Source: Cellulomonas humilata
GTDB taxonomy: Bacteria > Actinomycetota > Actinomycetes > Actinomycetales > Cellulomonadaceae
Assembly (NCBI RefSeq): GCF_013359775.1
Contig: NZ_JABMCI010000052.1
Coordinates: forward strand, 62,001 to 126,000
DNA length: 64,000 nt
Direction: 5' to 3'
Shown: one piece after another, positions 25,522 through 34,602 of the stretch
Layout of the letters: every line of letters starts with the position of its first letter
Numbering within the stretch: the first letter of the stretch is position 1
Program-made: the position numbers and the translations under genes
The notes under the pieces: model-generated
Database searches by the model: none
What the model was told of the DNA's origin: nothing
Seen by the model: the letters and a program-made list of their open reading frames with translations, nothing else

Positions 25522-27150
25522 TCAGACGGCGGTGAAGGTGACCGTCGCGGTGTAGAGACCGGGTGCCACCGACGTCGGCACCTGGTCCACGCCGAAGACA
25601 CCCTCGATGTGCGCGGTGCCGAGGGGCTGGCCGGCGCCGTAGGTCGCGAAGACCTTCGGGACGTCCAGGCCGTCGCTGGCCGGCGCGTGGTTGGTGAGGG
25701 TGACGTTTCCGGCCTGGAGCGCGTTGCCCGCCACCTGGTCGGCCACGAGGCCGGTCAGTCCGGCGTGCAGGCCCGAGAACGAGCCCGCCGCCGAGGTGAA
25801 CGGCCCGGAGACGACCGACGCCGTGAAGCCGAGGTTGCCGGCCCGGGTGTCGGTGATGACGATGTCCTCGAAGGCGGCCGACGCGGAGTACGTCGAGTCC
25901 GCGGGGTCGAGCACGGCGGTGCCGAGCGCGAGCGGGTTCGACGGCGTGTACGGCGTGGTGATCGAGATGGCACCGACGGGGATGTCGACGGTGACCGTCT
26001 GCTCGTCCACCGCGCCGGACAGCTCGTACGTCGCGGCGACGGGCGCCGAGACCGAGCCGCTGTACGGGGCGGTCCCCACGAAGTCGGCGGTCAGCGAGTG
26101 CGCGCCGGCGCCGAGCACGTTGGTGGTGAAGTCGGCGACGACGCCACCGACGACCGGGAGCGAGCCGAGCACCGTGGTGCCGTCCTTGAAGCTGACGGTG
26201 CCGTTGGCCGCGCCGGACGAGGCCACGACCGTGGTGCTGAAGGTGACGGCCGAGTAGGCCGCGCCGGAGACCGGGGTGACGCCCAGCGTGGTGACCGTGG
26301 TGCGCGCAGCCACAGCGGTGACCACGACCGAGACGGACGCGGACGTGGAGGTTGCGTGCGAGCCGCCGAGGTACCGGGCGGTCACCGCGTTGGTGCCGAC
26401 GGGCAGCCCCGCGGTCGACAGCGTCGCGACGCCGCCGGTGACGGTCGCCGTGCCGAGAGACGTGGTGCCGGCGAAGAACTCGACGTCACCGGTCGCAGCG
26501 GCGGGGTCGACGGTCGCCGTGAGGTCCACGGACGTGCCGGCCTCGACGGTCGTCGCGGACACCCCGAGCACCGTGGTGCTGGGCTCGGAGGGGAACGCGG
26601 CGGCCGGGATCGACCAGGTGAGGTTCGCGGTCGAGGTGCCGGTCATGGTCAGACCGGTCTCGAAGTACGCGATCGAGTTGCCGTCCACGTCGCGGCACGC
26701 CACCAGGAACGGCAGCACCGCGGTGTTGCCGGGCTGCGACGCCAGGTAGGTCAGCGCCTGCGGCTTGCCCATGAAGTCGCCGCGACCCGTGTACGGGCGG
26801 CCGTCGGAGTCGACCAGAGTGGAGACAGGCCCGAAGGGCACCTGCTCCCAGTCGATGACCGGCACGCCGGCCTGCGGGATGCGGATCAGGGGCTGGATGA
26901 CGCCGGTGCCCGCGGGGCACGTCGCGTCGACGGTGAGGGACTGCCACGGCCGCACCGCGGTGGTGCCGCTCGTGATCTGGTCGGCGGGGGTGTTCCCGTC
27001 GAAGCCCCCGGTGTTCGCGAAGAAGAAGATGCTGCCGGGGATCAGCGGGCCCTCGTCGTTGGCCGAGGCGGGACCTGCGACGGCCACGAGCACCGCGCCT
27101 GTCGCGACGGTCGCGGCCAGCGCGCCGGCCACCAGTCGGTTGAGTCTCAT
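25522..27150 (-). CDS. WxL-like secreted surface protein with two Ig-like repeats, copy A
   Basis: A 542-residue secreted protein with a signal peptide (1-30). Its N-terminal module (31-190) is almost identical to that of the protein at 22860-24227. Two bacterial Ig-like repeats follow (about 192-280 and 283-375: GDVEFFAGTTSLGTATV and GTVSFKDGTTVLGSLPV). A C-terminal beta domain (LGFTASVVSGPF ... GLYTATVTFTAV) matches the overall WxL layout, although the tryptophans are replaced. Differing Ig-repeat number between the two copies fits duplication followed by repeat gain or loss. Its role is probably structural or adhesive. Confidence 0.7.
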   Translation of the reverse strand: MRLNRLVAGALAATVATGAVLVAVAGPASANDEGPLIPGSIFFFANTGGFDGNTPADQITSGTTAVRPWQSLTVDATCPAGTGVIQPLIRIPQAGVPVIDWEQVPFGPVSTLVDSDGRPYTGRGDFMGKPQALTYLASQPGNTAVLPFLVACRDVDGNSIAYFETGLTMTGTSTANLTWSIPAAAFPSEPSTTVLGVSATTVEAGTSVDLTATVDPAAATGDVEFFAGTTSLGTATVTGGVATLSTAGLPVGTNAVTARYLGGSHATSTSASVSVVVTAVAARTTVTTLGVTPVSGAAYSAVTFSTTVVASSGAANGTVSFKDGTTVLGSLPVVGGVVADFTTNVLGAGAHSLTADFVGTAPYSGSVSAPVAATYELSGAVDEQTVTVDIPVGAISITTPYTPSNPLALGTAVLDPADSTYSASAAFEDIVITDTRAGNLGFTASVVSGPFTSAAGSFSGLHAGLTGLVADQVAGNALQAGNVTLTNHAPASDGLDVPKVFATYGAGQPLGTAHIEGVFGVDQVPTSVAPGLYTATVTFTAV

Positions 27151-27176
27151 CGATCTGCTCCTGAGCTGTCGGTGGA

Positions 27177-28157
27177 TCAGTTGACGGTGAAGTTGGTGAC
27201 CGCGGCCTGGGTCGGGACGCCGCAGGCGCCACCGTCCGCGGCCACGGAGAGCTGCTGGAAGCCGGCCGCCTCGATGAGCGGCTGCGCCGAACCGCTGCAG
27301 ATGAAGCCGTCAGCGGCGAACAGCGACGTGAAGTACGGCTTGGTCAGGTCGGCGGTGCGCACGACGTTGTAGAGCGCGCGCTGGAACGTCCAGCCGCCGG
27401 TGAGCTTGATGCCGGTCGCGGTGAGGAACCGACCCGTCGAGAACGGGGAGACCGCGTTCGGGTTGGCCGCGATCGGCGCCGCGTCGTGCTCCTGGACCTC
27501 GACCACCGAGCCCGCGAGGGTCACGGGCGTGCCACCGTTCGCGGCCTGGAGCTGGGCGAGGAAGACCGTCCGGGTGCCCGACCCCGTCTGCGGGATCTGC
27601 GGGACGATGACGCCGTTCGCGCCACCCAGCTGGCTCCAGTTGGTGAAGGTGCCGTTGTAGATGCTCACCATCTGGGCCGCGCTGATGCTGGCGGGCGCGT
27701 TCGACGTGGACGCGACGGCGAGCTTGAGCCCGTCGACCGCGAAGGGCACCTGCCAGAGCCCGGCTGCGACCTCCGCCGAGCTGAGCGAGGACGACGACCG
27801 CGCGAAGTTCACGTTCGTGTTGTTGCCCGCGCCGTACAGCAGCGCCTTGCCCGCACCGGAGCCGTTCGGCCGCGTGATGGCCGTGGTCCCCGCCTTGAGC
27901 ACGACGGTGGAGCTGCCGGTCGCGTCGAACGACACCAGACGCGCGCTGGCGCTCGCGTTGTAGCCCGGGGAGAACACCCCGGCGCGACGGCCGTCGGCGA
28001 TGTAGTTGAGCGCGAACTCCGTCGTGTCGGAGCCGACGCCGACGATGTCCTTGACCTGCGGGGTGGGGTCCGCGTAGGCCGGCGTGGCGGCGATGGACGC
28101 GGCGACGACGCCGGTCAGGACGGAGGCAAGAATGATCGAGACCCTCGATCGCTTCAT
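27177..28157 (-). CDS. Secreted PstS-like substrate-binding protein
   Basis: A 326-residue exported protein with a signal peptide (1-29, ending ATPAYADP). The body has PstS-family features: VGSDTTEFALNYIADG near the mature N-terminus, INFARSSS-like and VPFAVDGLKLAV strands, and MVSIYNGTFTNWSQLGG, which is the PstS hallmark segment, followed by QTGSGTRTVFLAQL, the second ligand-binding loop. Two cysteines near the C-terminus could form a disulfide. It lacks a lipobox, so it is either released or held by partners. It is followed 26 bases later by the WxL-like gene. Phosphate as ligand is inferred from family and context. Confidence 0.75.
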   Translation of the reverse strand: MKRSRVSIILASVLTGVVAASIAATPAYADPTPQVKDIVGVGSDTTEFALNYIADGRRAGVFSPGYNASASARLVSFDATGSSTVVLKAGTTAITRPNGSGAGKALLYGAGNNTNVNFARSSSSLSSAEVAAGLWQVPFAVDGLKLAVASTSNAPASISAAQMVSIYNGTFTNWSQLGGANGVIVPQIPQTGSGTRTVFLAQLQAANGGTPVTLAGSVVEVQEHDAAPIAANPNAVSPFSTGRFLTATGIKLTGGWTFQRALYNVVRTADLTKPYFTSLFAADGFICSGSAQPLIEAAGFQQLSVAADGGACGVPTQAAVTNFTVN

Positions 28158-28184
28158 GGGAGGGAGCCCTTCGTGACTGTGGTC

Positions 28185-28208
28185 GGTGGGCCGGTGTCCC
28201 GGCCCACC
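28185..28208 (-). terminator. Hairpin upstream of the secreted binding-protein gene
   Basis: Two perfect 10-base arms (28185-28194 and 28199-28208) flank a 4-base loop. It lies 91 bases downstream of the sortase-like gene and 27 bases upstream of the next start. It could partly terminate the first half of the operon or structure the 5' leader of the second half. Confidence 0.5.
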
Positions 28209-28223
28209 ACAGACGCTCCCCAC

Positions 28224-28256
28224 CGAGGAAGAACCCCCGCCCGTCATCAGGTGAAC
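28224..28256 (-). promoter_or_regulatory. PHO-box-like repeats upstream of the second half of the pst locus
   Basis: Read on the minus strand, GTTCACC (28256-28250) and GTTCTTC (28234-28228) are exactly 22 bases apart, that is two 11-base units with a degenerate middle unit. PhoP of actinobacteria binds 11-base direct repeats of the GTTCACC type. Weaker than the site at 35699-35716. Confidence 0.35.
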
Positions 28257-28299
28257 GAGGGACAGCGCAGGCTCGACCGCAGGACGTCCCGGGCCGGGG

Positions 28300-29265
28300 T
28301 CAGAGCAGGTTGGGCAGCAGCTGGGCGGCCGCGTCGGTCGAGGCCCAGGCCAGCGCCACGACGATCCCCGCGGCGACTGGCCAGACGGCGCGGCCGGGGA
28401 GGCGACGCAGCGCGACCGCCGTGGCCGCGACCGCGAGGAGCAGGCCCTGGAGGCAGAGGGCGAGCTGCGGCAGCACGCTGCGATCGGCTGCCAGTGCCTT
28501 CTCGGCGTCCGGCACTCCCGCGGGGCGCCCACCGGGGCCCGTCGCGGCCTCGCCGACGAGCATCGCGTCGACGTACACGGTCCGGACGGGCGTGATCGAC
28601 GCGAGCGGACCGTCGCCCTCGGACGTGACGAGGGTGATCCGGGCGGCGCCCGCGTCGAGCGCGGCGGGGAGCGGGTCGCCCGCGCGGCGGACCCCGTCCA
28701 CGCGGTAGACGAACTCGCCCTGACCGGTGGTGACCTGCAGGCCGTCGCCCGCCCTGAGCAGTGCCACCGACCGGAACGGCGCGCCGTACGCGGCGGAGCG
28801 GCCGTAGACGAGGGACACGCCGGCCTGGCCGGGAAGGGCGGTGTCGCGGCGGTGCCCCGGCCCGGCCGTGAGGTCTCCGGATGCTGTCCCCTCGACGACG
28901 ACCTGCCGCACGCCGAGCGTCGGGATCACGAGGAGTGCCACGGGGTCGCCCGGCGTGATGCTCCCCCCCGTCGGCGCCGTCTCCGCAGCGAGCTGCTGAC
29001 GGAGCTCGGCGTGCAGCACCTGCTGCGCACGCGTCTGAGACAGGCCGCCGAGGACGAAGAGCTGGAGCAGGGCCCACCCCGCGAGCGCCGCGACCAGGAG
29101 CATCGCCGTGTAGGCCACCGAGGCGGCCTCGGGCATCGTGGGGCGGGGAAGCCGGGGCGGCACCGGGCGGGGCGGGCGCCGGGGGGCACGCACGCGGCGC
29201 TCGGGCGGAGGCAGGACGCGGCCAGGCTCGGGCGGCGCGAACGGGTTCGCCTCGACGACGCTCAC
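28300..29265 (-). CDS. Sortase-fold membrane protein lacking both catalytic residues
   Basis: A 321-residue protein; the GTG at 29265 overlaps the previous stop (GTGA). A cytosolic Pro/Arg-rich N-terminus (1-45) precedes one helix (about 51-73), a sortase-like domain (105-235), and two C-terminal helices (about 268-287 and 293-311). The sortase-family framework is clear (LVIPTLGV, GPGHRRDTALPG, YGAPF, GEFVYRV, RITLVTS). The catalytic His of the usual AGHR motif is replaced, reading VYGRS (Arg156), and the Cys of TLxTC is Ser215. It should not be an active transpeptidase. A structural or substrate-holding role within the surface complex is an inference. Confidence 0.7.
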   Translation of the reverse strand: MSVVEANPFAPPEPGRVLPPPERRVRAPRRPPRPVPPRLPRPTMPEAASVAYTAMLLVAALAGWALLQLFVLGGLSQTRAQQVLHAELRQQLAAETAPTGGSITPGDPVALLVIPTLGVRQVVVEGTASGDLTAGPGHRRDTALPGQAGVSLVYGRSAAYGAPFRSVALLRAGDGLQVTTGQGEFVYRVDGVRRAGDPLPAALDAGAARITLVTSEGDGPLASITPVRTVYVDAMLVGEAATGPGGRPAGVPDAEKALAADRSVLPQLALCLQGLLLAVAATAVALRRLPGRAVWPVAAGIVVALAWASTDAAAQLLPNLL

Positions 29266-31817
29266 GAGGCGCGCCGCCTGGTGGCCAGGCTGCGCAGCAG
29301 CGGTGCCCCGAGCACGCCCGCGAGTGCCAGGCCGAGGGTCGCCTTGACCGCCGTGCCGCCGGCCCCCGACTCCTGCGCCACCGTGGTCCCCGAGGGGCCT
29401 GCCGCCTCGACGTCCGCCGACGCCGGTGCAGGCAACCCGTCGACGGTCTGCGGTGTCCCGCCGACCGGCACGCCACCTGAGCGGGGCGCCGGTGGCCGGA
29501 CCGCCAGGGAGCCGGTCGCCGCGCCGAGCGGAACGGTGGCCGGCGTGGTGGGTGGAGCGACGGCAGGACCCTTCTGCGCCTCGATGGTGCTCGCGGCCTG
29601 CTGCGCGGCGGCGTAGAGCGCGGCGGTCGGCCCGGTCGACGCGATCGGCACGAAGCCGTCCGGCAGCTGCCCGTTGCCGGGTCCGCTGATCTGGCCTTCG
29701 GTGGTCGCGGTGCGGATGAACTGCGCGACGTGCCCGGCGTCGGCCGCGTCCAGGCCGGAGACGCGGGCCGCGGTGCTGACCACCATCGTCCCCGGGTAGC
29801 CGGTCGGGTCGAGCGAGGTCCGGTCGAACGTGAAGGGCTTGCCCGGGGCCGTCTGGGTCGCCTGCGCAACTGCGGTCGACATCGTCGCCACGCTCGGTGC
29901 GACGAAGGTCGCCCCGGGGCCCGTCCCGGCGGTCCTCAGCTCGGCGGTGCGCAGGCCGTACCGCTCCGCGTCGCCGAGCGAGACGAGCCCGAGCATGAAC
30001 CGCACCCCGTAGTTCTGCCGAGCGATGCGGCCGAACTTCCACGGGTCGGTGGTCGTCGAGCGGGTGCACTGCGTCTGCACGTTGGGCCACGCGTCGAGGA
30101 CCGCCTCGGAGATCTTGCGCAGGCTGTTCACCGGTGCGGCGACGAGCCCCAGGTACGGCGACCGGATGAGCTGCTCGCACTCGCGGGTGCTCTCGCGCAC
30201 GTACGTGTCCAGCATCGGCCAGTCCTCGCGCGGCACGTCGATGTCCTGGTAGCTCGGGTTGACCCGCATCCCCCACGGGTCCGGCTCCCCGCCGAGGAAC
30301 GCCATCGCCTCGGGGTCCGCCGCGAGGTAGCCGGTCACCGCGGTCATCACGTCCGAGGCCTCGGACAGCGACAGGATCGTCGCCTTCGCCTCCGCCGCCA
30401 CCGTGGACAGCCCCGGGTTGAGCTCGAGGAACTCGGGGTCGGTGTTGAGCGCCAGCGGGTTGTTCTCGAGGCCCTCATGCGCGCGGACGTCGTTGGTGGC
30501 CGGGTACGACTGGGTGAGCAGCTTGGCGAGCAGGCGTGGAGTCATCCGCAGCTGCGTCAGCTCCCCGGCGTTGTCGGGCAGGTCGGCGACGAAGGCGACC
30601 CCGAAACCGGTCACCGCCGTCGGCGCGTAGGCCAGGTCGACCGTCGAGCTGCGCGCCGCGTCGGACACGAACGCGGCGACCGCGTCCCCGGTGCCCAGGA
30701 GCCGTAGCGCGGAGGACTCCGGCATCCGGTTGTGCTGGAACTTGAACCGGTCGGCACGCAGGCAGTACGCGGGCGCCCACTGCAGCGACGCCTGGTTCAG
30801 CAGCTCCGATCCGTACATCCCCACGGGCGCCCGCGAGTCGAGGACGTCGCAGGCGTCCGGCGGGAGCGCGAAGTCGAGGGGCACGCTGAACCGGTTGCGC
30901 CAGTTCGACTCCGACCACCAGAACCGCGGCGACACGGCGTCGTCGACCCCGACGTCGGACAGGTTGGACGAGCCGGGTGCGAAGTCCCCCGTCTGGAGGC
31001 AGGCGGGATCGGCATCCAGGCAGCTCAGGCCCATGATCGGGATGACGACGAGTGTGCACGGGACCTCCGAGGAGCAGCCGAGCGACTCGTTCTCCGTCGA
31101 GGTGCGCATCTCGAACTGCACGTCGCCGGTGCCGTCCAGGTTGGTGAACGCGGCGATGTCGGCGGGCGGGAGCGCCGCGTCGATCGCGGACTCGGGGGCG
31201 ATCGTGGTGTTGCTGCACGACGGGTAGACCGTGCCGCTCGCGGCCTCGAAGGGCAGCAGGTGCTGCGCGAAGACCGAACCCGGCAGCAGCCCGCACTCGG
31301 CGGGCCAGCCGGGAAGCGTCTCCTGGTCCGCGCGGTCCTCGTCGGACGCGTAGCGGTCGTGCCGCCAGACCCCCGCCGAGACGACGCCGGCGGCGTAGCG
31401 CTGCAGGTACGTGGAGGTCCAGCACGTCTCCGGGCGCACCTGCTCGGCCTCGGGCGCGCTCGCGTCGTCGACGCCGCGGCACTGCAGGATGACCACCGGG
31501 TACTCCTGGTTCATGCCGTTGAACCCGTACGGGTCGGCGGACCGACCGGCGCTCGGGCGGGCACCTGACCAGCTCACGTGGATCCGCTCGCGGCCGCGCA
31601 GGCTCTGCGTGCGGTCCACCTGCACGGTCACCTCGCGCGAGTCGACCGTCGTCGTGGTCCCGTCGGTGGCGACGTGCTCGCGCGTGAGGGTCTTGGTCTG
31701 CCGGTAGTCGACCGGGTCGGCCGCTCCGGCAGGCGCGGCGGTGACGACACCGGTGAGCAGGACGGTGCCGACGGCCACGACGAGCGCGGCCAGCCGACGC
31801 GGCGAGAACGCGGTCAT
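29262..31817 (-). CDS. Very large PstS-like surface protein with a membrane anchor
   Basis: An 851-residue protein. Signal peptide 1-32 (ending PAGAADP); a Cys-rich first half (CRGVDD, PETCWTS, ECGLLPG, PSCSNT, GLSCLDADPACL), all probably disulfides outside the cell. The second half has PstS-like traits: TVDLAYAPTAVTGFGVAFV, LTQLRMTPRLLAKLLTQSYP, and a late QFIRTATTEGQISGPGNGQLPDGFVPI corresponding to the PstS C-terminal helices. An Ala/Pro/Gly-rich linker and one C-terminal helix with a basic tail (about 825-851) end it. Start and stop overlap its neighbours (TGATG and GTGA). Ordinary PstS is 320-370 residues, so this is an expanded relative. Confidence 0.7.
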   Translation of the reverse strand: MTAFSPRRLAALVVAVGTVLLTGVVTAAPAGAADPVDYRQTKTLTREHVATDGTTTTVDSREVTVQVDRTQSLRGRERIHVSWSGARPSAGRSADPYGFNGMNQEYPVVILQCRGVDDASAPEAEQVRPETCWTSTYLQRYAAGVVSAGVWRHDRYASDEDRADQETLPGWPAECGLLPGSVFAQHLLPFEAASGTVYPSCSNTTIAPESAIDAALPPADIAAFTNLDGTGDVQFEMRTSTENESLGCSSEVPCTLVVIPIMGLSCLDADPACLQTGDFAPGSSNLSDVGVDDAVSPRFWWSESNWRNRFSVPLDFALPPDACDVLDSRAPVGMYGSELLNQASLQWAPAYCLRADRFKFQHNRMPESSALRLLGTGDAVAAFVSDAARSSTVDLAYAPTAVTGFGVAFVADLPDNAGELTQLRMTPRLLAKLLTQSYPATNDVRAHEGLENNPLALNTDPEFLELNPGLSTVAAEAKATILSLSEASDVMTAVTGYLAADPEAMAFLGGEPDPWGMRVNPSYQDIDVPREDWPMLDTYVRESTRECEQLIRSPYLGLVAAPVNSLRKISEAVLDAWPNVQTQCTRSTTTDPWKFGRIARQNYGVRFMLGLVSLGDAERYGLRTAELRTAGTGPGATFVAPSVATMSTAVAQATQTAPGKPFTFDRTSLDPTGYPGTMVVSTAARVSGLDAADAGHVAQFIRTATTEGQISGPGNGQLPDGFVPIASTGPTAALYAAAQQAASTIEAQKGPAVAPPTTPATVPLGAATGSLAVRPPAPRSGGVPVGGTPQTVDGLPAPASADVEAAGPSGTTVAQESGAGGTAVKATLGLALAGVLGAPLLRSLATRRRAS

Positions 31818-33445
31818 CACAGGGCCGCCGCTCGGCGGGCACGCACGGCGAGGAGGCCGGGCACGAGGACGATCGCGAGCAGCTCGGCGGCCGCGAGCGC
31901 ACCGAACGCCACGCTGCCACCCGCGGGGCGGGCTATCTGCGTGGACACGGAGCCGCTGGCGACGTCGGACCCGCCCGACCCACCGCCCCCGACGGGAAGT
32001 CCGGTCTCCGGGTCGATCGTCACGGCATCGTCGACCCCCGCCACCACCTCGCCCCCGGCACCTGCGGCGTCCGCGCCCCCGGCCGCACCGCCGCCCCCGC
32101 CGGCGGCCGCGCCACCACCGGACGCAGCGCCTCCCGCGGTCCCGGCGCCCCCGGCGGTCTGGCCGGCGCCGAGGCACGGCCCGGCACCCTGCTTGTCGCA
32201 CTCGGCCGGCGCCGGGGCGATCTCCGCCAGCTTGTTGCGCGCCAGGTCACCCGCGACGAACGTCGGGTTGTTGCACTTGGTGGCGTCGCGGTTGCTGACG
32301 TCGACCGCCGGGTCCGCCGCGCCCAGCTTGGCCACCTGCTCGAAGCCCGCCTGGACGAGGTTCAGCGGCAGCGGTGAGTACCCGTAGGCGCCGGCTTTCC
32401 CCTGGCCCTCGCAGAGCGAGTAGAACATGAAGTCCACCAGGCTCTGCCGCTTGTTGGTGGTCATCCGGGGGTCGCTCGAGCCGGTCGGCAGCAGCATGTA
32501 GCTGTACGACGACAGCGGGTAGGACCGCGGGTCGGGGTTGGCGTAGACGTCGTCGAGGATCTGCGTGAGGTAGTTCTGCGACGCGGGGTCGGAGTTGATC
32601 CGCGCCTTGGTCAGGGCCACCGCGACGGCGTACTGCGTGGGCTCCACGTAGACGCCGGCGGCGTTGAGCACCTTCACCACCGGGTACCCCTTGTTGATGG
32701 GGTAGGAGTACTCGACGTACGCGATCGTGCCGTTCCCGGCGTCCGACGCGACCGTGTTCATCACCTGGTCCGAGCTCGAGGCGCCGATCATCCGGCTGCC
32801 GCTGGGCTTCGGGTAGTAGGACGTCAGCCCCGACCGCCCGAAGTACGCCCGCCAGATCGACGGCTGCGCGGTGTCCAGCCACGTGGTGAACTGCGCGGTC
32901 GTCCCGGAGCCGTCCGAGCGGACCACCGGGATGATCGGCTGGTCCGGGAACGTCCGGCCGTTGTTGTCGGCCTTGATCGCGGGGTCGGCCCAGCTGGTGA
33001 TCTGGCTGGTGAAGATCTTGGCGATCGTCTCGCCGGACAGCCGGATGTCACGCACCAGCTGCCCGCCGGACTCCAGGTGGTACGTGAACGCCGTGCCGCC
33101 CGCGACGATCGGCAGGTAGGCGAACTGGCGACCGTTGGCGTTGTCCGCGTTCCCGTACTCGTCGGTCTGCTGGTACGGGATCTCGGAGATGCCGAAGTCC
33201 GTGGTGCCGGACGCGAAGTCCTTGCGGCCCTTGGACGACCCTCCGCCGGTGTAGACGACCTTGATGCCGTTGGCGTCCACGTCGGCGATCCACTGGTCGA
33301 CGATCACCTGGCTCCACGTCGAGCCGGTGCCCTCGATCTGCCCGTAGGCGGCGAACGCGGGCGTCTGACCGGTCAGCAGCACGAGCAGCACCGCCCCGAG
33401 GGCCGCGAGGGCGCGCCGCGCTCGGCGACGGCTCGGATCAGGCAC
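31817..33445 (-). CDS. pstS: Membrane-anchored phosphate-binding protein PstS
   Basis: The GTG at 33445 is preferred because GGAGG lies 4 bases upstream and it leads directly into a signal peptide (LAALGAVLLVLLTGQTPAFAAYG), giving 542 residues; an ATG at 33481 overlapping the pstA stop would add 12 residues. Phosphate-binding loops are intact: GTGSTWSQV, VVYTGGGSSKGRKDF, TTDFGISEIPY and VRSDGSGTTAQFTTWL. After the binding domain (about residue 400) comes a long Gly/Ala-rich linker and one C-terminal helix with a basic tail. PstS is normally a lipoprotein; here the lipobox is missing and a C-terminal helix does the tethering. Confidence 0.9.
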   Translation of the reverse strand: MPDPSRRRARRALAALGAVLLVLLTGQTPAFAAYGQIEGTGSTWSQVIVDQWIADVDANGIKVVYTGGGSSKGRKDFASGTTDFGISEIPYQQTDEYGNADNANGRQFAYLPIVAGGTAFTYHLESGGQLVRDIRLSGETIAKIFTSQITSWADPAIKADNNGRTFPDQPIIPVVRSDGSGTTAQFTTWLDTAQPSIWRAYFGRSGLTSYYPKPSGSRMIGASSSDQVMNTVASDAGNGTIAYVEYSYPINKGYPVVKVLNAAGVYVEPTQYAVAVALTKARINSDPASQNYLTQILDDVYANPDPRSYPLSSYSYMLLPTGSSDPRMTTNKRQSLVDFMFYSLCEGQGKAGAYGYSPLPLNLVQAGFEQVAKLGAADPAVDVSNRDATKCNNPTFVAGDLARNKLAEIAPAPAECDKQGAGPCLGAGQTAGGAGTAGGAASGGGAAAGGGGGAAGGADAAGAGGEVVAGVDDAVTIDPETGLPVGGGGSGGSDVASGSVSTQIARPAGGSVAFGALAAAELLAIVLVPGLLAVRARRAAAL

Positions 33446-33477
33446 GTGTCCTCCAGGGCTGGGGCGCGGGAGCCGGG

Positions 33478-34602
33478 TCATCGCCGGCCCGTCCGCGGTC
33501 GGGCGATCCGTCGCGCCAGCACGAAGAGCGCCAGCACGAGGAGCAGCAGGATCGACGCGGCGGCGAAGCCGCGCTGGACGTAGAGCGGCTCACCGCTGCG
33601 GATGGCCGAGAAGATGAACAGCGGCAGCGAGTTCATGGCGCCGACCGTCGGGTTGAGGACGACGAACGACGCGGCCCCCGAGGTGAGCAGCACCGGGGAG
33701 GTCTCCCCCACGCCGCGCGCGACGCCGAGGATGAGGGCCGTGGCCAGCCCCGCCCGGGCAGTCGGGAGCACCACGTGCCACACGGTCCGCCAGCGCGACG
33801 ACCCCAGCGCCAGGCTGGCCTCGCGCAGCCCACCCGGCACCACGCGCAGCACCACGTCGGCGGCGCGCGCGATGATCGGCAGCATCATCACGGACAGGGC
33901 CGCCGCGGCGGCGACGCCCGAGCGCGGGACGCCGAGCGTGAGGATCAGCACGGCGTAGATGAACAGCCCCGCGACGATCGACGGCAGGGCCGTCATCGCC
34001 TCGACGACCGTCCGGACGACGCGGGAGAAGCGACCGCCGACCTCGGTCATGAAGACGGCGGTTCCGATGCCCAGCGGCACGGTCACGACGACCGCGATCG
34101 AGATCTGGATGAGCGACCCGAGGATCGCGTGCAGGACTCCACCGTTGGTCAGCGGGTCGCGCGGGCCCACGCCCGCCATGTCGTCGAGGAACATGTTCGA
34201 GTGCGTCAGGGCACCGGCTCCGCGGACGAACGTGAACGCCACGGTGCTGACCAGGGCGATCGCGACGACCGCTGCCCCACCGCTGATCACCGCGGCCGCG
34301 AGCCGGTCGGTGACCATCGGCCCGTCGGACGTCGCGGCCGTGGCGACGGTGACCACCGCGAGGAAGACCGCGAAGGCCGTGAGCACGAACGCCAGAGGGT
34401 TGCCCCAGGGCAGCAGCCGGAAGCAGACCACCCAGCTCAGCGCGACGCCGGCGAGCACGGACCCGACGAGGATCGCGCGGTCCTCCGCCTTCGTCCCGCC
34501 GGTGCGGCGGCGTCGTGGGGGCGCGGTGGGTGCCTGGTCGTCGGCGGGGCGCACCCAGGTGCGGGGAGCCGCATGCGGCGTCCGTGCCTCGAGCACCGTC
34601 AT
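33478..34602 (-). CDS. pstA: Phosphate ABC transporter permease PstA
   Basis: A 374-residue permease; the ATG at 34602 overlaps the pstC stop (TGATG). An unusually long N-terminus (about 40 polar residues plus two helices at 47-95) precedes the core six helices. The EAA-type cytosolic loop is seen at VPGGLREASLALGSSRWRTVWHVVLPTARAGL, followed by ARGVGETSPVLL, typical of PstA. The end overlaps the upstream pstS frame by 4 bases. It forms the channel with PstC. Confidence 0.92.
   Translation of the reverse strand: MTVLEARTPHAAPRTWVRPADDQAPTAPPRRRRTGGTKAEDRAILVGSVLAGVALSWVVCFRLLPWGNPLAFVLTAFAVFLAVVTVATAATSDGPMVTDRLAAAVISGGAAVVAIALVSTVAFTFVRGAGALTHSNMFLDDMAGVGPRDPLTNGGVLHAILGSLIQISIAVVVTVPLGIGTAVFMTEVGGRFSRVVRTVVEAMTALPSIVAGLFIYAVLILTLGVPRSGVAAAAALSVMMLPIIARAADVVLRVVPGGLREASLALGSSRWRTVWHVVLPTARAGLATALILGVARGVGETSPVLLTSGAASFVVLNPTVGAMNSLPLFIFSAIRSGEPLYVQRGFAAASILLLLVLALFVLARRIARPRTGRR

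Noticed and set aside
28300..29265. An active sortase that anchors the neighbouring surface proteins
   Set aside because: Both the catalytic His and Cys are replaced, and the neighbouring proteins have no LPxTG motif.
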